Source: Uloborus plumipes (taxonomy: Eukaryota > Arthropoda > Arachnida > Araneae > Uloboridae). From it: DNA of 64,000 nucleotides. Shown in pieces: positions 1 to 10,200 of the stretch. The DNA lies in the NCBI GenBank assembly GCA_038373865.1, contig JAXGGA010002041.1, forward strand, positions 1 through 64,000, in the 5' to 3' direction. The notes under the pieces were generated by a model that saw nothing but the letters and a program-made list of their open reading frames with translations, did not search any database and was not told where the DNA came from. The translations under genes were made by a program, and so were the position numbers. Positions within the stretch are counted from its first letter, which is position 1, and the number at the start of each line of letters is the position of its first letter.

Positions 1-572
1 TTATTAATTAACTCAAAAATTTTGAATTCAGAATCAAAGCAAAAATGCCGACTTTAGAGCCGAATTCACTGAGTGAACACTTATTATGTCGGCAAATTGA
101 GCAGTCGGCAAAATAAGCATTCGGTGAGCAGTTTAAAAAGTTCTGTGTCTGAGATATGAAATCAACAGAATGAACATGAAGCATTATTACCAAACATGGT
201 ATTCTAACAAATTATAAATCTGTGTACATGTGTACTATATAAAAAAGAGGGGAAATGAAGCATTTCGCGAATCCTGAATTTGAAAAAGGAAAAAATGCCG
301 ATTCTAGTGAATCTGACGATTGACGTCGCCGTATTTATACATGAGCCTACTCGGTCAAAATGCCCAGGAAATGATACGTTGAAGGGAACAGTCGGTAAAA
401 TAATTCCAAACGGTCGTGTAACTGTACATGTGTGATTGAGCATTTTTTTTAAGAAAAAAAAGGTTTTGAAAATCTGAAACATTAAAAATTCCGAATCAAA
501 CTGATTTTGCCGACTGGGAAAAATCGCTGGGAGGGTGAGACACCCCTCTCACCCCCCCGGTCGTGACGGCCC
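1..572. repeat. Degenerate repeat cut by the window edge
   Basis: No gene is seen. Short motifs recur in both orientations (GCCGACT, GTCGGCAAA, CAGTCGGTAAAAT), with stretches such as AATCAAA..GCCGAC repeated near 31-57 and 494-517. The right end (GTGACGGCCCTG, to about 572) resembles the terminus of the small hAT-like elements at 6108-6270 and 31648-31816, so this may be the inner and right part of a related element whose left end lies outside the window. Confidence 0.35.
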
Positions 573-812
573 TGGTGTCCAGCAATAAGTGCGAACCTGA
601 GAGAAATTGGTATATTACCGTCACTTATAGACCTTTATGACGATAACATCCAACAAATCGCAAAAGCAGTTGTAAGGATCCATGGAGTTATTTAGTTCGG
701 CTAAGTCATAGACACGACAAAAAAAAAAAAAAAAAAAAAAAACACTGGTAAAGAGATTGAAAATTACGTGCCCCTTCTAGCTCGGCCAGCTTGGACTTCT
801 ATCTCTTTTCGT

Positions 813-845
813 ATTTTGTTTTGTTTTGTTTTGTTTTGTTTTGTT
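813..845. repeat. (TTTTG)n microsatellite
   Basis: About six consecutive TTTTG units. Confidence 0.9.
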
Positions 846-897
846 CAGCTGAAAGCTTGGAAATTATTTGTGAAAAAACTAAAACCGAAAATGATTG

Positions 898-990
898 CAC
901 TTTATTTTAAATTTCTTGCTGGGAGGAATACTTACACTTTATTTTAAATTTCTTGTCGGGGAGGAATGATTACACTTTATTTTAAATTTA
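898..990. repeat. 37-38 bp tandem repeat, about 2.5 units
   Basis: The block CACTTTATTTTAAATTT begins at about 898, 935 and 973. The blocks are separated by a G-rich GGGAGGAAT spacer. Confidence 0.85.
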
Positions 991-2121
991 TTGAGTGTAG
1001 CATTGTTTTAAAGACTCTTATTTCCTGACTGACTAGAAAAAAGGGGGAATGAGAAGAAAGAGAGAAACGTAATTTGCTGACTAATAATCTACATGTGTTG
1101 AATATTTTTCATTTAAAGATTTCTATTCAAAATGATTAGGATTTTTTCTATGCGTTTTCTAGTTGAAATATCTTCATTTTCCCAAGACACATTCTTTTTT
1201 CTCTTGAGTAAAGCGCAAGGGCTCCCTGACCCTCTTGGGTTGCATCACTGCCTGGTGCCATCTAACGAATTATTATAAGCAATTCTTTTTTATTTATTTA
1301 TGTATTTCAAGCTAAATGTGTGTAAATAATTTAAGAGTAAACTTAAACCGAATAATAATAACTACCTTTATTTTTTTAAAAAATCCGAATTTTTTTTCGG
1401 GGGGTAAGGAAGGGCCCCAAAGGATATTTCGCTCCAACCCCCCTCCCCTGGGGCCCATTCTTACATACACCTTTGAAAACAATGTTAATAGAGAGTAGGC
1501 TTTTTTCTTAAGGATTTTTTTTTTTTTTTGAGCAAACACGATCCGAACACCTACTTTTGAAAAAAAAATTTCGCGATTTCGGGGGGGGGCGAGCCCTCTC
1601 GGCTCCCCCCTTTAAATATGCCCTTGGTTCCTACGTCACTGAGTACAAGAAAAAATGTCACTGCCATTGTAGCCTTTTTTAAAAAGTGGGTAAAAATATT
1701 GCTGAAATAAACATCTTTAATTTGATAAAATCCCAGTGTATTGAAACAAAGTGTATGACTTGATGTTCTAAAGGAGGTTGTTTCTGCGGCCTATATTAAA
1801 CATCAGAAAACACTCAACAAATACAAATGTGACAACCAATAACAGGCTTTGGGCTCAGCTAGGTCAGTCCTGGTCAATATATAGTCCCCAATGAAGATCA
1901 ATAGCCTTTTAAAAACTATCCACTTCCTTGCTCATAACAACCTCTTCCATTTTCTTTTTTTTTAGATAAGTGACATAATTTATGTCAGTTCTGCAAAAGC
2001 AAAATTTAAAGTTACGTTAGTTACATTAAAAAAATAAACATTTTATCAAAAAAAAAAAAGTTTCAAAGCAATGAACTGAATCTAAACAACATTACCTACA
2101 TTTGTAAAGTAAAGTAAAAAA

Positions 2122-2745
2122 TCTGGTATGGATCCCACACTACTTCCTTTTACGTATAAAATTCCTAGTATAGGACTTAAGTGTTAAAATAGTTCTTGGA
2201 GTGAGCAATATAACAATTCAAACATTTACATCCCTAGTTTGACACGAAACAATGCAGATAAATGTTTTACAATGATTAATTTTCTAAATATATCGCTGAT
2301 TTTGACATCATTCATTGGATGTTTCGCAAAATATCGCCAATAGCGCCAAATTGGACCCAAATTCAAAAAATATTTTTTCGCCAATTTTGTCGCCAAGTTG
2401 GCGTTAAACACTTGGCGACTAAAAGCTTGACGATATATCGCCAATTCATATCACTAAAGTCTGCATTGAAATTGACACTGATTTACCAAAACAAAAAAAG
2501 AAGTAAAACACCCCCTTGGGAACATCCGCATGCAACCACAAGGGGAGGTGCTCAACTAGACCTCCCTCAGAGCCCACCAAACTAGAAGCTTTTACGGCAT
2601 ATAGTTTTTGAGTTACGCGTCATACATTACATACGTACATGCATACATACGCACATACATACATACATACGCACATACATGCATACGCACATACATACGT
2701 AGAAACAGACGTCTGGCGAAAACTCGGGGGTGGTGTGTGTGTTCT
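2122..2745 (+). mobile_element. TTGGCG/CGCCAA-rich repeat element, copy 1
   Basis: First of three copies in the window (others at 28622-29400 on the - strand and about 63087-63530 on the + strand). It begins TCTGGTATGGATCCC followed by ACTTCCTTTTACGT. It carries a core (about 2327-2450) in which CGCCAA and TTGGCG alternate, then a G/C-rich block with AAGGGGAGGTGC, and a tail with ACTCGGGGGTGG. No coding capacity is seen. Copy 2 ends in the inverse complement of the ACTTCCTTTTACGT motif, which suggests a DNA element with terminal inverted repeats. Confidence 0.7.
2628..2702. repeat. ACAT-rich microsatellite
   Basis: Irregular (ACAT)n with interspersed GCAC and GCAT units, inside copy 1 of the CGCCAA element. 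The other two copies have a much shorter version, so the expansion is local. Confidence 0.85.
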
Positions 2746-4642
2746 GATTCTAAAGTAGACCCTCCAAAGGACCGTTCTCTTAGTTTCCGATTAGGCTGAC
2801 ATGGACTCTCGTCGGAATTAACTGAAGAAGTTAATTACTTACAAATGCGGTTGTCTTAAAAGGAAAAATGAATAAATAAATCAGAAAGTTACTCCTTTAC
2901 CATACAATTACTTGAAAAAAAAAAAAAAGGCTAATTTTTTGGGAGCAAACTTATGAACCATTTTACTCCACACTTTCCTGAAAAATTATAATAATCAAAA
3001 AGAATATTCTTCTTCCATCAAAATTCATAAAAAATCAGAAGATGTCAAAATATAAACTTAGCGCCAACCGTACTGGTGGTGATAGATGATGGTACATGTA
3101 TGAAAGCTGCCAACTACTGTGCAAAAATATTTGCAGGTCATTAGCATATCTATTGAATTTTTTCGAACATCCATCTCTGAGTAACAGGTTTGGAACAGCT
3201 ACCCAGAGCAACTAAGCAACTGATTTCTAAAAATGTAATGTCATAATCTTTTAAATAATTGACATAAAAAATATAAATTCATCGATAACCTCATTCGGTA
3301 ACCACGCCTACAATAATAATATTAAAAAAAAGCTTTATGAGATTGAACTATCGGGAAAAAAGGTACCCAAGAGATCTTGATAAAAACACTTTCCAATGTA
3401 AAGTTGTGACATCGATCAGCAACACCGTTTCACCATAACGGTGAAACAAATGTTTTTATTTTGAAAACTTCCCTATTATTTTATTCAACCGACTGTTTGC
3501 TTTTCCTTTTCAAATCAGATATAATAGTACAGTAACTTCTGGTTTTCTTATCAAAACTGTCGATATTAGATGTGTTTTTTTATTTGGAATCTTTTGAGCT
3601 TATCTTGCGACACACTTTCCAAGCTGTGTGATTTTAAGGTGCACAGCAATGATTTGATGGAATGTGGAACTTGGATTGTCTTCCGTTGATCAAATGGAAA
3701 TGTTGCTAAGATGTTCTGTAGCACTTCAAACATCTCTTTTAAGAAATGATTTTGAAAATATTTTCAATATTCTCAAATACTTTTGCAACTGTGTCTGTGA
3801 TTTTCTTTCCATTCCGTGTTTCAGATATCCTCTAGAAAACAACTTCATGTACTCAAATTTTAAAAAGATTCCAATTGCGGAATTCATCATAGTATGTATT
3901 TTTTTATCCTCTTTTCAGTTACAGAATGCGTCCCGGTGTTCCACTTCTACGAACGTCCACTGGCCTCTTCTCCTTTGGGCGGTGGTGCCCCTGTCCTTCA
4001 CATACACACAGAACCGCATACACATACATACACAAAACCACCTACACACGTCTATACACATCCCTATCGCAATTTGTCATTGAAAAAAACCATAATTTGA
4101 ATTCAAGACTTCAAAATTCAAATCATTTTTTTACTCATTTCTTTTTTTTTTTTTAAGTTTTTAATTTACAAATGGCTTTAATTTACTTATGACAAAAAAA
4201 GTCCTCCCCAAGAACATAGGGCATCGTATGAGACTTTCATGTCTCATAGTTCGTCTATATCACCTCGTGTATCCCTGCTACAGAGCTATGTTTTATTTGT
4301 ATTTTCATTACATATATCTTTCATTATGTACACGCACAACATTATTTAAACCAGCCAAACCCGTGCAGAACATCTACTTTCAAGTGTACATTAACATGTA
4401 GTCTCTGGCAGATATCAATATTTTTCGCCTTTAGTTAACTTAACAATTTTATCGATTTACCACTTGCATGTAAAAATAAAATTAAAAAAAAAAAAAAAAA
4501 AGAAAACATTGAAATCCGTAAATGTTGTTTTTTTGTCAGTATAGTATCAATGAGGCGAAAACAACCTTTCGTCAGCGCTCTAGCGGTTCCCAAAGTATGT
4601 TCCACGGAACCCTAAGGTGCCGTGCCGCCGAAGAATGAGAAG
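2746..4642. other. Intergenic, no gene recognised
   Basis: Contains a small perfect hairpin near 3427-3447 (GTTTCACC and GGTGAAAC arms) and a C/A-rich stretch at about 3995-4070 with ACACATACA units. An ORF at 3664-4083 spans the microsatellite, resembles no protein I recognise and overlaps ORFs in the other two frames. I treat it as non-coding. A poly(A) run lies at about 4483-4503. Confidence 0.45.
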
Positions 4643-6010
4643 CAGGGACGGATTGGGATGAAAATTCAGCCCTGGCATATTTTTTCAGATGCAGCCCCGG
4701 TGTGGGGGGAGGGGAGTGTCTGCCGGTGAACTTAAATCATGAACTTCTCTAAATTATTATACCCAAACAATTTTGAAATTTATTTACTAAGACCACACTG
4801 AGGGCAGTAACAGAATGCAATTTAATATAAGTTTAATCGCGAGTGTATTTATTACTCAGATCGAATTTTGTAGTTTTAAAAATGTATTTTAAAACTTATC
4901 TTCGAAAATGTTGGGGGGAAAATTAAACTCGAGGGGGGTACTCAACCTTCTGTTTTCCAAATCGAAATTTGTAAAAGGCATCTTTTATACATCAATTAAT
5001 AGTATAGAAAAGGGGGTCCAGGCGGTCCTCCCCCGGGAATTTTTTTTAAATTGTAGCTCGAAAAATGCAGTTTTAGACGATCTTTGGTAAAATTCAGGGG
5101 ACGAGGATTCAAGGAAAATTTTCGAATTAATCTTCTCAAAATTGCAATTTAGACAATCTTTGGTAATTTAAACGAGGTTCCAGGGTGAGACCTTTTTCGA
5201 AATTGAAATCTTAAAAGCGAAAATCTAATCATCTCCGATTATAATAGGGAGAATGGGATCGGAGACACTCTCTCGAAAATTCGTTTTCGAAATTTTAGCT
5301 CTAAACAAGCAGTTTTGAAAGACCCTTGATGATTTAGATAGGGGCAAATAGAGATGTGGGGGATAAAACCGAAAAATATTTTGAAATAAATAAATAAATA
5401 AATAAAAACCGCAATTGTATTGTAGGTTATCTTTTGGTACGTTTAGAGGATCGGCCATTTTTCAAATTGATAGCTCCAAAAATTTAATCTTAGTATTCAG
5501 TGTAAAATTTTAAACCCTGCTGACTGTGTTTTAACTTCTTATCTATTTAAAGCGTATTCCAGAGGCCTACGTTTTTGTCCCTGATCGGGGGACCCCCCTG
5601 GGATTATCCTTTTTGTTAACTAAGCACAAAAGAGAACCACGCACATGATGGCTACGAACCCTTCTAATGATAAGCATCTGACAGACAATGGACCTAAACT
5701 GTTGGTCATTCAGAAATACATCTGTATAGTACATTGTTGATATACTCGCGTTAAAGTTCATCAGCTCGTTTTTTTGCTTTGGCGCCCCTTTCTTCAAACA
5801 TTAGAAATAGATTGCCCTGCTCCCTTTCTGCAGTCGAGCTCTAGAAATTTTGCTCCTGCCGTCTCGGCGGCCTTTTGGTAGTTTTACGGAAATTCCTTTT
5901 TTTTTTTGATAAAAAAAAGTCTGGTTTACATGGGCCGGCCCTTTTTGGCCCAGGAAAGGGCCGGCCCTTCTGGCATTTTCCCAAATTCCCACATAGCCAG
6001 TCCGCCTCTG
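4643..6010. mobile_element. hAT-like non-autonomous element with 8-bp target duplication
   Basis: The termini are imperfect inverted repeats: CAGGGACGGATTGGGATG on the left, and CAGAGGCGGACTGGCTATG when the right end is read on the - strand. The element is flanked by an exact 8-bp direct repeat ATGAGAAG (4635-4642 and 6011-6018), the duplication size of hAT transposons. Inside, about 4880-5540 is a decayed tandem array of roughly 90-bp units centred on phrases such as TTTTAGACGATCTTTGG. A palindromic GGGCCGGCCC-rich patch lies near 5931-5970. No transposase is present. Confidence 0.88.
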
Positions 6011-6107
6011 ATGAGAAGGGTGCCTATACTAGTCAGATTTTGCAAAAAATTAGTATTTTTCATAGAAATCTTGGAAAAAGTAAAAGAAATTATATCAAGG
6101 ATTTAAA

Positions 6108-6270
6108 CAGGCCCGTAATTTCAAGTTTTTCCAGGGTCAAAAAGTGCAAAAGCAATGCAATTTCGCCGGAAAACAACAAAAACCATACCCACTAAAAAAC
6201 AAATACATTGATTTCCAAAAGTCAGGGGGGGGGGCAACTGACCCCCCTGACCCCCTAAATGACGGGCCTG
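6108..6270. mobile_element. 163-bp hAT-like MITE with 8-bp target duplication
   Basis: Terminal inverted repeats CAGGCCCGTAATTTC / CAGGCCCGTCATTTAG (the second read on the - strand), flanked by exact 8-bp duplications GATTTAAA (6100-6107 and 6271-6278). The interior has facing G9 and C-rich runs. A reversed, diverged copy lies at 31648-31816. It sits about 90 bp from the larger hAT-like element to its left. Confidence 0.92.
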
Positions 6271-6278
6271 GATTTAAA

Positions 6279-7041
6279 GTGCTGTGCCAAATTTAAGTAG
6301 TCGTCGCCAGCGGGAGGAATCGGACATCGCTACTTATGCTGAAATACACCCACTTTTTTCAAAGAATGCTCAAAAAGCTCAAGATGAGGGATAACACAAC
6401 CCCAATTCATTTTTAACTTTGAACAGTGAGAGGGGTGCAAAGCTCCTTTTCTTTTGGAAGTGAAGGCCCCCTTTGCCTATGGCTAAGTCGCTGGCAGAGA
6501 AATTTTCTAGGGGAGTTATGTAGGTAGTGTTTTTTCTCCTTTTGGAAGGTTTTCGTTCTTGATAGGGTTTTGTAGAATTCAAGAGGGGTACTCCTTCTCT
6601 CTTAAAAGATGGTCATCCCTGATTAAAATGATGTCTAAGGAGGTAAAAGAGTTTAAATGCGATTACATGCATGATTTAAATTTCTCAAATATTCTTATCT
6701 TGCAAGAAAAGACATTGCCCATGTTACGCAACTATCCAATTTGTTCTTAATAGCTGAGTACCTCCATTGATTGTAAACTCGGTTACTGTCTTCATCAGAG
6801 CGGATTCCAGGGCTCACAATGGAAGGGAGATAAGACTGTTTGTTTATTTTTTCCCTTTTACCTTTAGAAGGGGCGCTTTGGATGTCAAGTGCTTCTCCTT
6901 TATCTTACCAAATCCCAGCAAGGTAAGACGAAAGAACCGCTGTATATTTGTTTTTATCTGCAGTGTCGGGTGCTTGCAAAAAAAAGTTAAATGCTTCAAT
7001 AATAAGTAACTGAGACTACAAAGAGCCTTCCGCCCCGCTGA
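6279..7041. other. Upstream region of the transporter gene
   Basis: No exon is recognised. Short overlapping ORFs on both strands have no recognisable content. It ends at the likely promoter of the SLC18B1-like gene. Confidence 0.4.
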
Positions 7042-7169
7042 ACGCATGCGTATTGATTTCTGGTCGGCGGTATTGTGTGTCTGCCTGGAGTGCTGCTGCC
7101 ATTTCATCCCAAGTTCAATAGCAATAGCCTGTTCGAAAGCCTACTGGGGCTTCGATTAAGCCATTTTCA
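7042..7169 (+). promoter_or_regulatory. Probable promoter/5' UTR of the SLC18B1-like gene
   Basis: A perfect 10-bp palindrome ACGCATGCGT (7042-7051), close to the NRF-1-type site GCGCATGCGC, sits about 120 bp before the start codon in a locally more GC-rich patch (7020-7150). An in-frame TAG at 7125-7127 closes the reading frame upstream, so the first usable ATG is at 7170. Where transcription starts is inferred. Confidence 0.4.
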
Positions 7170-7277
7170 ATGGCTCACATCTTTACAAGAAAATTCTTCC
7201 TCCTCTTGTCTCTATGGATTGGTATATTTTGTAATTATGCTTGCTACTCTATCATAGCTCCATTCTTCCCACAACTG
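7170..7277 (+). CDS. SLC18B1: SLC18B1-like coding exon 1
   Basis: Residues 1-36: a short N-terminus (M-A-H-I-F-T-R-K) running directly into transmembrane helix 1 and ending P-F-F-P-Q-L. The donor GTAAGT at 7278 is in phase 0. The N-terminus is much shorter than in the human protein, so a further 5' coding exon is possible, but the in-frame stop at 7125 argues against extension within this exon. Confidence 0.85.
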
Positions 7278-10200
7278 GTAAGTTTACCTGTTGGAAAATA
7301 ATTTTCAATACATTGTTTATGGTATAGTTGTTGGCTTTGTATTTAACCTTACACTGCATGATATTTTTGTTCTTTGATAAAAAAAAAAATCTGTTTTCAA
7401 TGTAATAAGAAAACATTGGAAAATATTTTTTAAAATTTAATTTTGAGTATAGTTGGTTATATTTGCTTTAAAGATACCTAGTACTTGTATTTAATGCTTG
7501 AGTTACCTTACCAATGTGTCCAATTGGCAACGCGATGCAGTGTAGAGTTAATGCTCAAGAATCTCAACGAGGGGAGTGGGGTGCACGGGGGCCTAGAGGT
7601 AGAGTATTCTCCTCGTGAGCAAGTGGTCGCGGGTTCGAGTCCCGCCTTGCTCATGGATGTTATTTCATCCTCTCTGTGCGTAAATCTGTCCTATGTTTGT
7701 CAGGAGGCAAAGCGCATAGTACGCAGTCCTCATGTATGTCGAAGCTGTTGACTTCTGTAAAAAAAAAAAAAAAAAAAAAAAAATCTCAACGAGGGGCTTA
7801 GTATTGCACCCGACGAAGGTGATTTCGTGATTCTTTTCGGTTCGGATCAGTTTGGAGGATTTTTTTTACCAGGGAACCACACTAATTGTGAAATCTTGAG
7901 AATAAATTAAATAAGTTGCAGTTAAAGGAGCATAATAATACATGTTTTCAAAGAGTAAATTATTTGTGTTTGTCTCTTCGTTATCGATACATGAGGTCTT
8001 AAAATCTACTGACATTTTTAAAAAAAGTAACCAAACTTAGCTAGAAATGGAAATTTTTGGAAACTGATCAGAATGTTGACATCTTGAAAGACTATGTCTT
8101 CATGTCAAAATATTGCGGTTCATTAAACTAGAAATAAATCGAATTTTTCGGAACAGTCGCCGTAGATTTGTTAATATTCAAGATCCATTTTTCTTCAAAA
8201 TTAGCCACATTTGGTGACATTTCTTAAAATGTACAAAGTTTACTAAACTAAACTCAGTGGCGCAATAGCGCACGGGAGCCAAGGGCAACTATATCCATCT
8301 CAGTTTTCTTGACCGAAAGCCCTGGGGCGCAAGGCAGATATTCAGGTTTGGTGTTCAGCCGAGCACGTCACTTCTAGGCTTTAGTTCCCAAGCACGCTTG
8401 GTACTCCTTTTTTCTACCCACTGAAGGATGAAAGGCTGAAGCGACATTGCCCAGCTCGGGAATTGAACCCGGGTCTGTAATGTGAAAGCACGAAGCAGTA
8501 ACCACTAAACTATTAAGCTTCGTAGTCATACTTTAAGAGTTTATGATCTCGATAGCTGGGAGACAAGGGCAACTGATTTATGCGTCAATAAACATGTTTC
8601 ACTGTATGCTTCTTTTAAAGTTACTTATTTATTAAGGAATCATTTTTTTTTTGTTTCTCTTGAACTATCGTATGATTTCCTAGTAAGTTTTGTAGAGGCA
8701 CAAAGGAAACTGATCACTTCGCATTTTAAAATTGCTTTTGGAATCGCACTACAGAATGAGAGCTTACGGAAGTTCGTAGCTTTTGGATTTCTTTTTATTT
8801 TTAAGTGATTTTGTACTGAATGAAGGCTAAGTATTCATGAGAATAAGTATACAGAAGATTATTGTGGTACTACATTTTTGTTTTACTTTTTTTGCGTCGA
8901 AATTGAGGCACAAATGTACGCTAGAGCGAGTTATTTACTTTCCGGCATAATCATGGCTGTTATTCATCATGAAATAAATTCCAAATGTTATTTAGTGACA
9001 GTGGGATTTTCTGTTTAAAGAAAACGTGTGTTTGCTTTTGGCTACAGGAGGGATTTACAACGTTATCTTTTCATTCGCATCGCAGTTCCTGTGATTTCGA
9101 TGTGAAGGGCAATGAAATAGTGACCGTGAACAATGCTATTTTCATTGCACTAGCTGATTACTTGAGAAGTACAGGAAGCACGTGCTTCCAGAGAGTCCTG
9201 ATTAAAGCAAGTTCCGACAGGGCACAGGCTCAGGGGACCCCAAATTTATTTTGCTTTTTTTTCCTTTTTATTTTATCAGTGTTTTTGAAATTTATTTTTC
9301 ATAAAATAAAAAAAAAGAAGGAAATGCTGATTAACCGGATGCAGATTAATCGAATGTCCAATTAAGAGGATGGATTTTTAAAAATCTACTTTTCTCTCTC
9401 CTTCTTCCCTTCTTTTTATGAAATTTGGACTGTACAGTGAGCAATGTATGTACCGTAAAGTCGGGCTACTTGGACCCACAATGGGGTTACTTGAGCCTAC
9501 AGTAAAATGATAATATCTGGGTTTGGTACCAGCGTTAGAAACTGCAGAGTGCTTCTACCTAGCGGAGAAACGAGGAACTACGTGCAAGTCTTCAACTAAT
9601 AAGTACCAAACCTAGATTTTATCATTTTACTGTAATGGGCTCAAGTAACACCCTAGGGTCCAAGTAACCCGACTTTACGATATCACATGTAATGATTTTA
9701 TGGATAATTCTGTAAAAAAAACCATAAAACTATATCTGTTAAAGTTAAATATTAACTTATTGTCACACCATTTGTAAAATGGCACTCTTTGCACAATTGT
9801 ATATGTGAGAAAATTGTGTGGAAAAGTTAACCGAAAAAACATAACCACATTTTTTTCTTTTAATTGTCTGATCATCCGAATTTTTCGTTCACTGAATTTG
9901 TCAAGTTCCTGACCTTTTCGGTGAATCGACCGGATTTCCTGGAACACCTTTCCTTTAAATTGCTAAACAAAATTATCACAAATTTTGTAATTAACTTCAT
10001 TCCGGTTTGCTCAATTACCGCACTCCAGTTTAGGAACAGATATGTTCACACAGGGGTGCCCACAGGGGGGATTATGGCGCAAGTTGCGCCATTAAAATTT
10101 TTGGGGGGGATTTTTTTAAACTAATTTATTTATTAATTTATTTGTAAATTAAATTATTTACTGATTTTTTAATGTAAATTATTCATTAATTTATTTTTTA

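Larger units (their letters stand above)
573..2121. other. Intergenic, no gene recognised
   Basis: AT-rich sequence with a poly(A) run near 718-742 and homopolymer-rich G/C patches at 1396-1460 and 1578-1612. The right side of that patch region ends in a motif reading CAGTGACGTAGG on the - strand (about 1634-1645), which looks like a hAT-type terminus. I could not find its partner. The ORFs here are short and overlap on both strands, as expected of non-coding DNA. Confidence 0.45.

Noticed and set aside
3664..4156. Overlapping ORFs of 139, 68 and 76 codons
   Set aside because: Three frames are open over the same C/A-rich microsatellite; no recognisable domain.
7590..7660. tRNA gene
   Set aside because: Has A- and B-box-like motifs, but the acceptor arm does not pair and it heads a SINE with poly(A) and a target duplication.
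8985..9365. 126-codon ORF as a gene or exon
   Set aside because: The middle part looks vaguely protein-like, but I recognise no family; the ends run into T- and A-rich tracts and no good splice sites frame it.
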